DNA of 64,000 bases from Burkholderiales bacterium (GCA_947453625.1 CANGHK010000029.1:1-64000); one strand, 5' to 3'; counted from the first letter of the stretch, positions 9,537 through 19,143 are shown. Made by a program: numbers and translations. The notes: generated from the sequence alone by a model not told the origin.

Positions 9537-10769
9537 TTACTTCTTGACGGCCAGCGCACCCTTGGCGTTGACGTCCTTGACGCGCACTTCGGAGGCCTTC
9601 TTCTGATCGTCCGGGTAGGCGTAGACCACGCGTGACCCCTTGACCTCGCCGAACACCGGGATGTTGGCGGTGATCGCGTCGTGGTCCTTGGCGGTGAAGG
9701 GCTTGTTGTAGCTCGTCACCACGCCGTCGACCGGGGTCTTCAGGTCTTCCAGCGCGGCCTTGATCTTCGGGCCGTCGGTCGAGCCGGCTTGCTTGATCGC
9801 CGCAGCCAGCAGGTAGATCGAGTCATAGCCCTGGGCCGCCGACACCGGCGAGTCGATGCGCGCGTTCTTCGGGTTGAAGGTCTTCAGGTAGTTGATGATG
9901 AAGCTCTGGCGCTTGGGCGTGGTCGGCTCCTGGATGAAGGTCTGCGGCATGCGCGCGCCCTCGCCGCCGGGGCCGGCGTTGTCGATGAAGTTGGCCATGG
10001 ACAGCGTCCAGCTGCCTATCATCGGCACCTTCCAGCCCAGCTTGGTCATGCCGTTGGCGATCTGAGCCAACTCGGGGCCAATGCCGTAGGTCAGCACCGC
10101 TTCGGCGCCGGCTTCCTTGGCCTTGAGCAACTGGGGCGTCATGTCCACATCCTTGATGTTGAACTTCTCCACCGCCACCGCCTTGATGCCCTTGAGCGCC
10201 AGCGCCTTCTCCAGGTCCTCGCGCCCGAGCTGGCCGTAGTTGGTCGAGTCGGCCAGGATCGCCACCTTCTTGTAGCCGCGGCGGGTGATGGCTTCCTCGA
10301 CCACCATCGGGGCCTGGATGCTGTCGTGCGCGGCGTTGCGGAAGATGTAGTTCTCGGGCTGGTCGTCGAACTGGTGGGTGATCAGCGAGCCGGTGGCCAC
10401 GTTGTTCATCACCGGGATCTTGGCTTCCTGGTAGAAGCGCTGCGAGGCCAGGGCCACGCCGGTATTGATGTAGCCGACCGTGACGGCGACCTTCTCCTTG
10501 TTGATCAACTCTTGCGCGATCTGCACGCCGCGTTCGTTCTTGGCTTCGTCGTCACGCTCTATCAGTTGCAGTTGCCGACCCAGAACGCCACCAGCCTTGT
10601 TGATCTCGTCAGTGGCCAGGCGCACGCCGTCGCGCATGCTCACGCCCATCGAAGACGAGCCGCCGGTGAAGGGGCCGGCCACGCCGATCTTGATCGGATC
10701 GGCGGCGATCGCGAAGCTCATCGCTGCGGCCAGCGCAGCTGCAGTCAGGAATTTGGGGGTGAAGTTCAT
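9537..10769 (-). CDS. Branched-chain amino-acid ABC transporter substrate-binding protein
   Basis: Signal peptide, then ADPIKIGVAGPFTGGSSSMGVSMRDGVRLATDEINKAGGVLGRQLQLIERDDE. Confidence 0.93.
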   Translation of the reverse strand: MNFTPKFLTAAALAAAMSFAIAADPIKIGVAGPFTGGSSSMGVSMRDGVRLATDEINKAGGVLGRQLQLIERDDEAKNERGVQIAQELINKEKVAVTVGYINTGVALASQRFYQEAKIPVMNNVATGSLITHQFDDQPENYIFRNAAHDSIQAPMVVEEAITRRGYKKVAILADSTNYGQLGREDLEKALALKGIKAVAVEKFNIKDVDMTPQLLKAKEAGAEAVLTYGIGPELAQIANGMTKLGWKVPMIGSWTLSMANFIDNAGPGGEGARMPQTFIQEPTTPKRQSFIINYLKTFNPKNARIDSPVSAAQGYDSIYLLAAAIKQAGSTDGPKIKAALEDLKTPVDGVVTSYNKPFTAKDHDAITANIPVFGEVKGSRVVYAYPDDQKKASEVRVKDVNAKGALAVKK

Positions 10770-10954
10770 GCTTGTCTCCTGTGGAGTGTCAGGGCGGATC
10801 GCCCAGTTCATCGCCTTTGCGGGTGTGCGCGCCCAACGGCAACCAGCGGGGCAAAAGTTTCTCACGCCGGGCCCGACAGAATGTCGCAGGGATACCCGCG
10901 CACGGCGGGATTTCCCTAGTGGAAAACCCGCTGCCGCGGGCGTTCAGCGGGCGA

Positions 10955-11302
10955 TCATCTTGGTGAGGAGGCCTCGACGCGGACCGCGGCGAACCAGGCA
11001 GCCAGCTGTTCGATGTCGGCGTCGGTCAGGGGCTTGGCCATCACGGCCATCACCTCATGCTTGCGCGCCCCGCTGCGGTAGGCCCGCAGTTGGGTGGTGA
11101 GGTAGTTGGCCGGCTGGCCAGCGAGGTTGGGCGTCTCGGGTGCCACGGCCACGCCCAGCGGGCCGTGGCAGACGGCGCAGGCACGGGCCTTGGTCCGGCC
11201 GGCGTCGATGTCGTCGGCCAGGGCCTGGGTGCTGACCAGGGCCGAGGCCCCGGCCAGCACCCAGGCCGCCCACCCGACGATCTTCGGGTTCGCGGCCGCC
11301 AC
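10955..11302 (-). CDS. c-type cytochrome (class I, c553-like)
   Basis: CAVCH haem-binding motif, signal peptide, ...AVMAKPLTDADIEQLAAWFAAV. Confidence 0.88.
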   Translation of the reverse strand: MAAANPKIVGWAAWVLAGASALVSTQALADDIDAGRTKARACAVCHGPLGVAVAPETPNLAGQPANYLTTQLRAYRSGARKHEVMAVMAKPLTDADIEQLAAWFAAVRVEASSPR

Positions 11303-12580
11303 TTACGGTGCGCTGTAGGTGACGCGGTAGAGCGCACCGGCGAAGTCGTCGGAGATCAGCATCGAGCCGTCCTTCATCATCGCCACGTCCACCGGCCGGC
11401 CACGGTACAGGCCGGTGTCGCTGTCGAGCCAGCCTTCGGCAAAGACCTCGGTCTTGTCGGCCGTGCCGTCGCTCTTCAGGCTGGTGAACATGATGCGCGC
11501 GCCGATCGGCGTGGTGCGGTTCCACGAGCCATGCTGGGCCGAGAACAGCCCGCCCTGGTACTTGGCCGGGAAGGCCTTGCCGGTGTAGAAGGCCAGGCCC
11601 AGGTCGGCCGCATGCGCGTCCATCAGCACCTGCGGGTCAGTGATGTTGGTCGGCAGCGGGTCCTTGTCATAGCCCTCGTCGGTGATGCGGGTCTGGCCCT
11701 GCTTCCACGGGTAGCCGAAGAACTGTCCGGCCTGGGTGGCGCGGTTGATCTCGCCGGCGGGGATCAGGTCGCCCATGCCGTCGGTCTGGTTGTCGGTGAA
11801 CCAGACGGTCTTGTCCTTGGGGTTGAACTCTATGCCCACCGAGTTGCGGATGCCGGTGGCGTAGACCTCGCGCTTGCTGCCGTCGAAGGGGTTCATGCGC
11901 ACGATGCCGCCGATGCCGACCTTGTTGAACAGGTCGATCTTGTTGCGCGGCTGCACGTTGTAGGGCTGGCCGAGCGTGATGTAGAGCATGCCGTCCGGGC
12001 CGACGCGGCAGGTGCGGGCATGGTGGTTGTAAGACTCTTCTTCCGGCGGGATCAGCTTGCCCTGGGGCACGGTCTCGATCACCGCCACGTCGCCGCCTTC
12101 ATAGAAGAATTCGGCGGCGGGGAAGTTGAGCACCCGGTTGTGCTCGACCACGATCAGGAAGCCGTCCTTGGTCCAGCACACGCCGTTGGGCACGTGGAAC
12201 TTGGCCGACGGCGCGAAGGGCTTGACCTCGGTGGCCACGTCGCCGCTGTTGCGGTTGGTGACGGCCCAGACGGTGTTCTTGCGCGTGCCGACGAACAGCA
12301 TGTTGGTGCTGGGCGCCACCGCCATGTGGCGGGCGTCGGGCACCACCGCGTAGAGGTCGATCTTGAAGCCTGGCGGCAGCTTGACCTTCTTCAGGTTCTC
12401 GCGCAGCTGGGCCGCGTTCTTGCCCTCCTGGGGCACCGGCGGCATGCTCGGGTCGACGCCCGAGACCTTCATCTGCTTCAGGTTCTCGATGTTCTGGGCC
12501 TGTGCGTAGGCGTTGCCCGCCACCAGCAGGGCGACGGCGGCAGTCAGCGAGCCGAGCGCGAACAAGGGGGATAGTTTCAT
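11303..12580 (-). CDS. Sorbosone dehydrogenase / PQQ-dependent sugar dehydrogenase family protein
   Basis: LPPGFKIDLYAVVPDARHMAVAPSTNMLFVGTR...NHHARTCRVGPDGMLYITLGQPYN...YATGIRNSVGIEFNP; beta-propeller family. Confidence 0.87.
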   Translation of the reverse strand: MKLSPLFALGSLTAAVALLVAGNAYAQAQNIENLKQMKVSGVDPSMPPVPQEGKNAAQLRENLKKVKLPPGFKIDLYAVVPDARHMAVAPSTNMLFVGTRKNTVWAVTNRNSGDVATEVKPFAPSAKFHVPNGVCWTKDGFLIVVEHNRVLNFPAAEFFYEGGDVAVIETVPQGKLIPPEEESYNHHARTCRVGPDGMLYITLGQPYNVQPRNKIDLFNKVGIGGIVRMNPFDGSKREVYATGIRNSVGIEFNPKDKTVWFTDNQTDGMGDLIPAGEINRATQAGQFFGYPWKQGQTRITDEGYDKDPLPTNITDPQVLMDAHAADLGLAFYTGKAFPAKYQGGLFSAQHGSWNRTTPIGARIMFTSLKSDGTADKTEVFAEGWLDSDTGLYRGRPVDVAMMKDGSMLISDDFAGALYRVTYSAP

Positions 12581-12649
12581 GGGTGTCTCTCTCCGGTGCG
12601 GATGGTCATGTTGTGGCCTCGCGCCGCCAGGCGGCGCGGCGGGTGTTTA

Positions 12650-12665
12650 TGCAACTTCGGGACCA
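12650..12665 (-). promoter_or_regulatory. Candidate sigma-54 (-24/-12) promoter for the sorbosone dehydrogenase-cytochrome c pair
   Basis: Minus strand reads TGGTCCCGAAGTTGCA: GG-N10-GC spacing, about 70 nt upstream of the 12580 start, divergent from a sigma-54 activator. Confidence 0.55.
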
Positions 12666-12843
12666 ATCCGGGAACACCCTGAGGCGGCGCCGCCCCGCGC
12701 CCGTCATGCTGCAGCGTGACTGTTCAGATTGACAACGCGTGGCGCGCCACCTGTCCAGAAACTGTGCAGTGCTGTCGCCCCATTCGGGTTGTCAGCGTTG
12801 CCGCCTGCCAGCCGGCGTTGATCGGCGCCAAGGAGACTTCCCG

Positions 12844-14760
12844 ATGATCCAGACCCAGACCCAGACCCAGACCCAGACCCATGAGCGAGAGCGCGCGCAT
12901 GCAGGCGCCTTGCGTGCCCGCGGCGCGGCGATGCCGCCCGACGGCGTGCCGTCCACCGATATCCTCGACAGCTGGGTTCGCTGCATGCAGAGCGGGCTGG
13001 ATGCCCGCGCGCCCATGCCGGTCGCGGTGGTCGAGGCCGCCGATCTGGCGCGGCGGCGCGACGGCGCCGAGGTCGCCCGCAGGCTGGCCCAGGCCGAGCT
13101 CGAAACCCTGGCGCGGCAGATCGCCGGATCCAACTTCCTGCTCGCTTTTGCCGACCGTGAGGGCGTGATCCTCGACCTCTACGCCGACAACCGTTTCGCG
13201 ATGAGCGCGCAGGACGCCGGCATCTTGGCCGGCAGCCACTGGAGCGAGGCGCTGTGCGGCACCAACGGCCTGGGCACGGCGCTGGCAACCGGCCGGCCGG
13301 TTGCCGTGACCGGGCTCGAGCATTACCTGCTGCAACTTGGCGACATCTCCTGCACCGCCGCGCCGGTGCGCGATGCGGCGGGCGAGATCGCCGGGGTGCT
13401 CGACGCGTCGTCGTATCTCGAGTCGCGCCAGCGCCATACCCAGGCTCTGGTGCAGATGGCGGCCACCCATATCGAGAACGGGCTGTTCGCCCACCAGATG
13501 CGCGCCCGGCTGGTGCTGGCGGTCCACCCGCGACCCGAGTTTCTCGGTACGCTCAGCGCCGGCTTGCTCGCCTTCGACGATGGCGGCCGGCTGCTGGCGC
13601 GCAACGCCCGCGGCGGCCATTTGCTGCAAGGCCTGGACGCGGCGCCGGGCATGGCCTTCGAAACCCTGTTCGGTGAGCCTTTCGAGCACTTGCTGGCCCG
13701 ATTGCACCGCGGCGGCGATTTGCCCCTGCGTGACCGGATGGGCAGCGTGCTGTCGGCGCGCTGCGTCAGCCGGCCTGCCGAGCGCAGCGCCGCCGCGCTG
13801 CCAGCGCCCCGAGCCGCGACCGGCATCGGCCCGGCCCGGTGGCGCCCTCCCGCCGGCACTGCCTCCGATGAACGACCTGTGGTGGCTGATGACCCGGAGG
13901 TGGCCGAGGCCTTCGCGCTGGTCGAGGCGGCGGTGCGCATGACAGCGCCCATCCTGATCCAGGGCGAGACCGGCAGCGGCAAGGAAGTGCTGGCGCGCCA
14001 TGCCCACCGCGCCAGCGGGCGCGGCGGCGCCTTTGTCGCCGTCAACTGCGGCGCGTTACCGGCCGAACTGTTCGAGGCCGAATTGTTCGGCTATGTCGGC
14101 GGCGCGTTCACCGGCGCCAGGCGCGAGGGCAGCGTCGGCCTGATCGCCAGTGCCGACGGCGGCACGCTGCTGCTCGACGAGGTGCGCGAGCTGCCGCTGC
14201 CGCTTCAGGCCGCGCTGCTGCGCTTTCTGGACGACCGTCTGGTGCGGCCGGTGGGCGGCACTGCGGCGCGCCGGGTCGATGTTCAGGTGCTGGCCGCGAG
14301 CAATGCCGAGCTCGCCGACGAGGTGGCGGCGCGGCGCTTCCGGGCCGACCTGTTCTACCGGCTCAACACGGTGCGGGTCGAGTTGCCGCCGCTGCGTCGG
14401 CGGCGCGACTTCGCGCCGGCCGCGCGCAGCATGCTGGCCTCGCTGGACAGCGCCGCCAGCCTGGACGACGACGCCGTCGAGCGCTTGGCCTGGCATGCCT
14501 GGCCGGGCAACTTCCGCGAGCTGCGCTCGGTGCTGACGCGTGCGCTGCTGGCCGGTCCGGGCCGGGCGCTGCGCCGCTCCGATATCGAGCGCCTGCTGCC
14601 GGCCGCCGCGCCGGTAGCCTCCTCGGTGCTGCAGCAAGACGCGACCGAACGGGTGCGGCGCGAGTTCGAGCGCGTCGGCCGCAGCGTCAGCCAGACATCG
14701 CGCAACCTGGGCATCTCGCGCACCACGGTCTACCGGCATTTGCGTGGCGCGCCAGACTGA
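12844..14760 (+). CDS. Sigma-54-dependent Fis-family transcriptional regulator, AcoR type (GAF + AAA+ + HTH)
   Basis: GETGSGKEVLARHAH, GAFTGA motif, SQTSRNLGISRTTVYRHL Fis-type HTH; ATG at 12844 preceded by AAGGAGA. Confidence 0.92.
   Translation: MIQTQTQTQTQTHERERAHAGALRARGAAMPPDGVPSTDILDSWVRCMQSGLDARAPMPVAVVEAADLARRRDGAEVARRLAQAELETLARQIAGSNFLLAFADREGVILDLYADNRFAMSAQDAGILAGSHWSEALCGTNGLGTALATGRPVAVTGLEHYLLQLGDISCTAAPVRDAAGEIAGVLDASSYLESRQRHTQALVQMAATHIENGLFAHQMRARLVLAVHPRPEFLGTLSAGLLAFDDGGRLLARNARGGHLLQGLDAAPGMAFETLFGEPFEHLLARLHRGGDLPLRDRMGSVLSARCVSRPAERSAAALPAPRAATGIGPARWRPPAGTASDERPVVADDPEVAEAFALVEAAVRMTAPILIQGETGSGKEVLARHAHRASGRGGAFVAVNCGALPAELFEAELFGYVGGAFTGARREGSVGLIASADGGTLLLDEVRELPLPLQAALLRFLDDRLVRPVGGTAARRVDVQVLAASNAELADEVAARRFRADLFYRLNTVRVELPPLRRRRDFAPAARSMLASLDSAASLDDDAVERLAWHAWPGNFRELRSVLTRALLAGPGRALRRSDIERLLPAAAPVASSVLQQDATERVRREFERVGRSVSQTSRNLGISRTTVYRHLRGAPD
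12849..12878 (+). repeat. Hexanucleotide tandem repeat (CCAGAC)5 in the 5' coding end of the acoR-like gene
   Basis: Direct reading: ccagac x5, encodes the alternating QT tract. Confidence 0.95.
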
Positions 14761-14882
14761 AATCGCGCTGCCGCTGCTGGCTTGTTGGCAACAAGTCGTT
14801 AGCATCGGGAACCGGTCCGCCGGGCGGTCGCTCCATCCTGGCGCGACCGCTTGCTGGCGGGCTCACGCTCTCGGCCTCGACC

Positions 14883-15521
14883 ATGTTGCGCTACCTGACC
14901 GTTCCGGTGACCCCGTTCCAGCAGAACTGCTCGATCCTCTGGTGCGACGAGACCCGCGATGCTGCGGTGGTGGACCCGGGTGGCGACCTCGCCAAGATCC
15001 GCGCCGAGGTCGCAAGGCTGGGCGTCACGCTCAAGCAGATCCTGCTGACCCATGCCCATATCGACCATGCCGGTGGATGCGGGACGCTGGCGCGTGAACT
15101 CGGCCTGCCGGTCGTTGGTCCGCACCCGGGCGACCAGTTCTGGATCGACGGTCTGGCCGAGCAGGCCAGGATGTTCGGCTTCGCGCCGGCCGAGCCCTTC
15201 ACGCCCACGCGCTGGCTGGCCGATGGCGACAGCGTGCGCGTCGGGCACAGCACGCTGGCGGTGCGCCACTGCCCTGGCCACACCCCTGGCCATGTGGTGT
15301 TCCACAGCGAGGAGGCGCAGCGCGCCTTCGTCGGCGACGTGCTGTTCGCCGGCAGCATAGGCCGCACCGATTTCCCGGGCGGTGACCACGACACGCTGAT
15401 CCACAGCATCACTGACCGGCTCTGGCCGATGGGCGACGCCACCGTGTTCATCCCTGGCCACGGGCCCGAGAGCAGCTTCGGCCGTGAGCGCCGCAGCAAC
15501 CCCTACGTCGCCGGCACCTGA
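14883..15521 (+). CDS. MBL-fold metallo-hydrolase (glyoxalase II-like)
   Basis: THAHIDHAGG (HxHxDH), CPGHTPGHVVF, FVGDVLFAGSIGRTDFPGGD. Confidence 0.93.
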   Translation: MLRYLTVPVTPFQQNCSILWCDETRDAAVVDPGGDLAKIRAEVARLGVTLKQILLTHAHIDHAGGCGTLARELGLPVVGPHPGDQFWIDGLAEQARMFGFAPAEPFTPTRWLADGDSVRVGHSTLAVRHCPGHTPGHVVFHSEEAQRAFVGDVLFAGSIGRTDFPGGDHDTLIHSITDRLWPMGDATVFIPGHGPESSFGRERRSNPYVAGT

Positions 15522-15580
15522 AGCGGCGGCGCGCGAGGGCCAGCCGCTTCAAGGCCTTGCCGCAGCGCGGGTGAGCCGCT

Positions 15581-16513
15581 TCAAGCCGCCGGCGGGCCGA
15601 ATCGGCGCTCCGGCTTGACCGCCTGCGCGTACAGCGGATTGACCCGCGGCAGCCGGCCCTCGATGTCGCGGATGCGGGTGTCGCCCGAGGGGTGGGTGCT
15701 CAGCCACTGCGGCGGCGCGCCCTTGCTGGCGGCCATCATCTTCTGCCACAGCGAGACCCCGGCCGCCGGGTCGTAGCCGGCCTTGGCGGCCAGCACCAGG
15801 CCCAGCGCGTCGGCCCCGGACTCGTCGTCGCGCGAGAAGCGCAGCGTCAGCAACTGGCCGCCCATGTCGGCCAGCGTGCGTCCGGCACCACCCAGACCGA
15901 ACAGCGCCGAGCCCAGCTCGATCGCGCCGCGCGTGGCCATGGTTTTGCCCATGCGGGCCCGCGCATGCTCGAGCAGCGCGTGGGCGATCTCGTGGCCCAT
16001 GATGATCGCGACCTCGCTGTCGTTGAGCTGGAGCTGGGCCAGGATGCCGTAGTAGAAGGCGATCTTGCCGCCCGGCATGCAGAAGGCGTTGAGCTGCTTG
16101 GAGCCGATCAGGTTGACGTCCCATCGCCATTGCCGGGAGCGCGGGTTGCAGCCGTCGGTGAACGGGATGATGCGCTTGGCGATATAGCGCAGCCGCTGCA
16201 TCTGGGCGTTGTCGACCGGCACCAGCGCGCGCTGGGCCGAGGCCTGCTGCAGCATCTGCTGGTACTGCTGGCCGGCGGCCTGCTCGACCTGGTCGGCCGA
16301 CACCATCTGGGTGAAGGTCGAGCGCTTGCATTCGGCCTCCTGGGCCCGCGCCGCGCCGGCCCTGCCCAGCGCGGCCAGCGCGCCCCCGCCGATCAGCAGG
16401 CCACCCAGACGGCGCCGCGCATGCGGCGTGCAGTCGCAATCGCGCTGCCGCGTCAGCGCCGGCAAGGCCACCTGGGCATCGGTGTTGAACTCGGTGCAAG
16501 ACGGCGTTTTCAT
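15581..16513 (-). CDS. M48 family metallopeptidase, exported
   Basis: IIMGHEIAHALLEHARARM (HExxH); N-terminal RRRLGGLLIGGGALAAL signal. Confidence 0.9.
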   Translation of the reverse strand: MKTPSCTEFNTDAQVALPALTRQRDCDCTPHARRRLGGLLIGGGALAALGRAGAARAQEAECKRSTFTQMVSADQVEQAAGQQYQQMLQQASAQRALVPVDNAQMQRLRYIAKRIIPFTDGCNPRSRQWRWDVNLIGSKQLNAFCMPGGKIAFYYGILAQLQLNDSEVAIIMGHEIAHALLEHARARMGKTMATRGAIELGSALFGLGGAGRTLADMGGQLLTLRFSRDDESGADALGLVLAAKAGYDPAAGVSLWQKMMAASKGAPPQWLSTHPSGDTRIRDIEGRLPRVNPLYAQAVKPERRFGPPAA

Positions 16514-16600
16514 CGGGGTCGGTGGGTGCGGCGGGTCAGCGGGCGGCGCGCCGGGCTCAAATCCGGTGCTGCGATGGAGTTGGTGGCATGCGGGGATTTT

Positions 16601-18208
16601 TCAATCGTCGACCGGCGCGTCGGTCGGCACCTCCAGCCGCTGCACGCTGGCGCGCATCGCCCACAGCATGGCCAGCGCCGGCAGCGCCAGCACGGTGGAG
16701 ACGATGAAGAAGTCGGGCCAGCCTATCGACTCGGCCAGCACCCCAGCCAGCGGCCCGACCCAGACCCGGCCGATCGACGCGAAGGCGCTGAGCATCGCGA
16801 ACTGGGTGGCCGTGAAGCGCTGCTGTGTCAGGCTCATCAGCAAGGCCAGGAAGGCCGCCGTGCCCATGCCGCCCGACAGGTTCTCGAAGGCGATCACCAT
16901 CAGCAACCCGCCGTCCACCGGCGTGGCCTGGGTCAGCGCGACAAAGCCCCAGTCGAAGGCCGGGATCAACAGCCCGGGCAGACTGCCCTTGCCGTACTGG
17001 GCCAGCCACCAGAAACCCAGGTTGCTGGCGGCCTGCAGCACGCCGAACAGCATCAGCGCGCGCCACAGCCCCAGCCGCAGCATCAGCAGCCCGCCGAGCA
17101 AGGCGCCGCCCAGCGTCAGCCACAGGCCGATGACCTTGTTGACCACGCCGACCTCGGCCGAGCCGAAGGCCATGGCCTTGAGCAGAAAGGGCGTCATCAG
17201 CGCGCCGGCAAACGCGTCGCCCAGCTTGTAGAACACGATGAACAGCAGGAACAGCGCCGCGCCGGGCTGCGAGAAGTAGCCGCGCAGCCCGCCCAGCAGG
17301 GTCTCGAAGCGGGCCCGCCGCGCCGCCCAGGCCGCCAGCGGCAGGGTGAATCCCAGTCCCATCAGCAGCGCCAGCAGGTCGACCCAGCGCGATTGCAGTG
17401 CCGGCGCCAATTTGCCGCCCGCCAACCACGGCCCCAGCAGCGCCTGCGCCAGCGGCGTGGCCAGGTGCAGCGTGGCCAGGTAGCCCACGGCCACCGCCGC
17501 CACCACCGAGGCAAAACCCAGCAAGTCGTTGCGCGCCGCGCCGGGCGCGGGCCCGGCGCTGTCGGCCGGCGGGGCCGGCAGCCGTGGCAGCGCCAGCGCC
17601 GACAGCAGCGCCGCGCCGGCCATGATCAGCGCCATCAGCCGGTAGACCTGCGGCCAGGACCAGCCGCTGCCCTGCACCGAATCGGTCCAGATCAGCGCCA
17701 CCCCGCCCGACAGGATCATCGCCAGCCGGTAGCCCAGCACGTTGAGCGAGGCGCCCAGGCCGCGCTGTGCTGGCAGCAGCAGGTCGGTGCGGTAGGCGTC
17801 TATCACCACGTCCTGCGAAGCCGAGACGAAGGCCACCCCCACCGCCAGCAGCGCGAAGGCCTGGAGCGCGCCGGCGGGCGGCGTGGCCGAGAGCGCCCAC
17901 AGGCTGAGGGCGAGCCCGAGCTGGGTCAGCACCAGCCAGCCGCGGCGCCGGCCCAGCGCGGGCCAGGGCTCGAATCGGTCCATCAGCGGCGCCCACAGGA
18001 ACTTGAAGGTATAGGGCAGGCCGACCAGGCTGAGAAAGCCTATGGTGGCGATGTCCACGCCCTCGGTGCTGAGCCAGGCTTGCAGCGCCTGGCCGGTCAA
18101 GGCCAGCGGCAGGCCCGACGCGAAGCCGAGCACCGCCACGACGAACAAGGCGTAGGCGCCGGCCGAGCGGCGCAAGGCCGCCGGATGCGGGGGAGCGGGG
18201 GAAGTCAA
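16601..18208 (-). CDS. MFS transporter, AmpG-type muropeptide permease family
   Basis: FASGLPLALTGQALQAWLSTEGVDIATIGFLSLVGLPYTFKFLWAPLMDR...SASQDVVIDAYRTDLL; start uncertain (TTG at 18208 proposed), ORF extends further upstream. Confidence 0.85.
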   Translation of the reverse strand: MTSPAPPHPAALRRSAGAYALFVVAVLGFASGLPLALTGQALQAWLSTEGVDIATIGFLSLVGLPYTFKFLWAPLMDRFEPWPALGRRRGWLVLTQLGLALSLWALSATPPAGALQAFALLAVGVAFVSASQDVVIDAYRTDLLLPAQRGLGASLNVLGYRLAMILSGGVALIWTDSVQGSGWSWPQVYRLMALIMAGAALLSALALPRLPAPPADSAGPAPGAARNDLLGFASVVAAVAVGYLATLHLATPLAQALLGPWLAGGKLAPALQSRWVDLLALLMGLGFTLPLAAWAARRARFETLLGGLRGYFSQPGAALFLLFIVFYKLGDAFAGALMTPFLLKAMAFGSAEVGVVNKVIGLWLTLGGALLGGLLMLRLGLWRALMLFGVLQAASNLGFWWLAQYGKGSLPGLLIPAFDWGFVALTQATPVDGGLLMVIAFENLSGGMGTAAFLALLMSLTQQRFTATQFAMLSAFASIGRVWVGPLAGVLAESIGWPDFFIVSTVLALPALAMLWAMRASVQRLEVPTDAPVDD

Positions 18209-18261
18209 ATGGGAGCGGGCTGGAGCGGACTGGAGAGGGCTGGCGCCGGGCTTCAGCGCCT

Positions 18262-19143
18262 TCAGCGCCGGCCGGCCAGCAAGTCGTCGATCAGCCGGTC
18301 TTTCTCGACCCATTGCTGCTCGACCCAGGCGCTCAGGCGCTGGCGGTAGGCCTTGTCGCCCACCGGATCGCTGCCCAGCACCTCGGGCGGGATCTCGCGC
18401 CGCTGCACCCGCACCGTCACCGCGTCGATTCGGCCGCACAGCAGATCCCAGAACTGCGGCGCGCCATGCGGGTAGACGATGGTGACGTCGAGCAAGGCCT
18501 CGAACTGCTCGCCCATCGTCGCCAGCGCGATGCCCAGGCCGCCGATCTTGGGCTTGAGCAGGTGCCGGTACGGGCTCTTCTGGGCCGCATGCTTGGCCGG
18601 CCTGAAGCGCGTGCCCTCGACGAAATTGATCACCGTGGTGGGGATGCGCTTGAATTTCTCGCAGGCCTCGCGGGTGGCCTTCAGGTCGTTCTGGCGTGCG
18701 CCATGGCCGCGGCCGCGTTTCATGAACGGGAAGTCCAGCGCCCACCAGGCCAGGCCGATCACCGGCACCCAGATCAACTCCTGCTTGAGGAAGAACTTCA
18801 GGAACGGGATGCGGCCGTGGAAGATGCGTTGCAGCACCAGGATGTCGACCCAGCTCTGGTGGTTGCTCGACACCAGGTACCAGCCCTGGCGGTGCAGGCC
18901 GTCCAGCCCCTGCACGTCCCACTGGGCCGGTCGCACCGCGGCGATCCAGCCGTTGTTGATCGCCACCCAGGCCGAGGCCAGGGCGGTCAGCGCGTGGTCG
19001 CAGGCCAGGCGCACGCCATGCACCGGCAGCAGCGCCTTGAGCAGCGCGGGCAGCATCATCAGCAGCGTCAGCAGCGTGGTGCTGAGGACCAGCGTGACGG
19101 CGGTCACGACGCCGCGCAGCGTGGCGGGCAGTTGGGCGAGCAT
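18262..19143 (-). CDS. Acyltransferase (PlsC/YihG-like lysophospholipid acyltransferase family)
   Basis: SNHQSWVDILVLQ (HX4D), NFVEGTRF motif. Confidence 0.88.
   Translation of the reverse strand: MLAQLPATLRGVVTAVTLVLSTTLLTLLMMLPALLKALLPVHGVRLACDHALTALASAWVAINNGWIAAVRPAQWDVQGLDGLHRQGWYLVSSNHQSWVDILVLQRIFHGRIPFLKFFLKQELIWVPVIGLAWWALDFPFMKRGRGHGARQNDLKATREACEKFKRIPTTVINFVEGTRFRPAKHAAQKSPYRHLLKPKIGGLGIALATMGEQFEALLDVTIVYPHGAPQFWDLLCGRIDAVTVRVQRREIPPEVLGSDPVGDKAYRQRLSAWVEQQWVEKDRLIDDLLAGRR

Noticed and set aside
15692-18349. 885-aa plus-strand ORF antisense to M48 peptidase and AmpG-like transporter
   Set aside because: GC-rich shadow ORF: His/Gln/Arg-rich low-complexity translation, no domain motifs, opposite to well-supported genes
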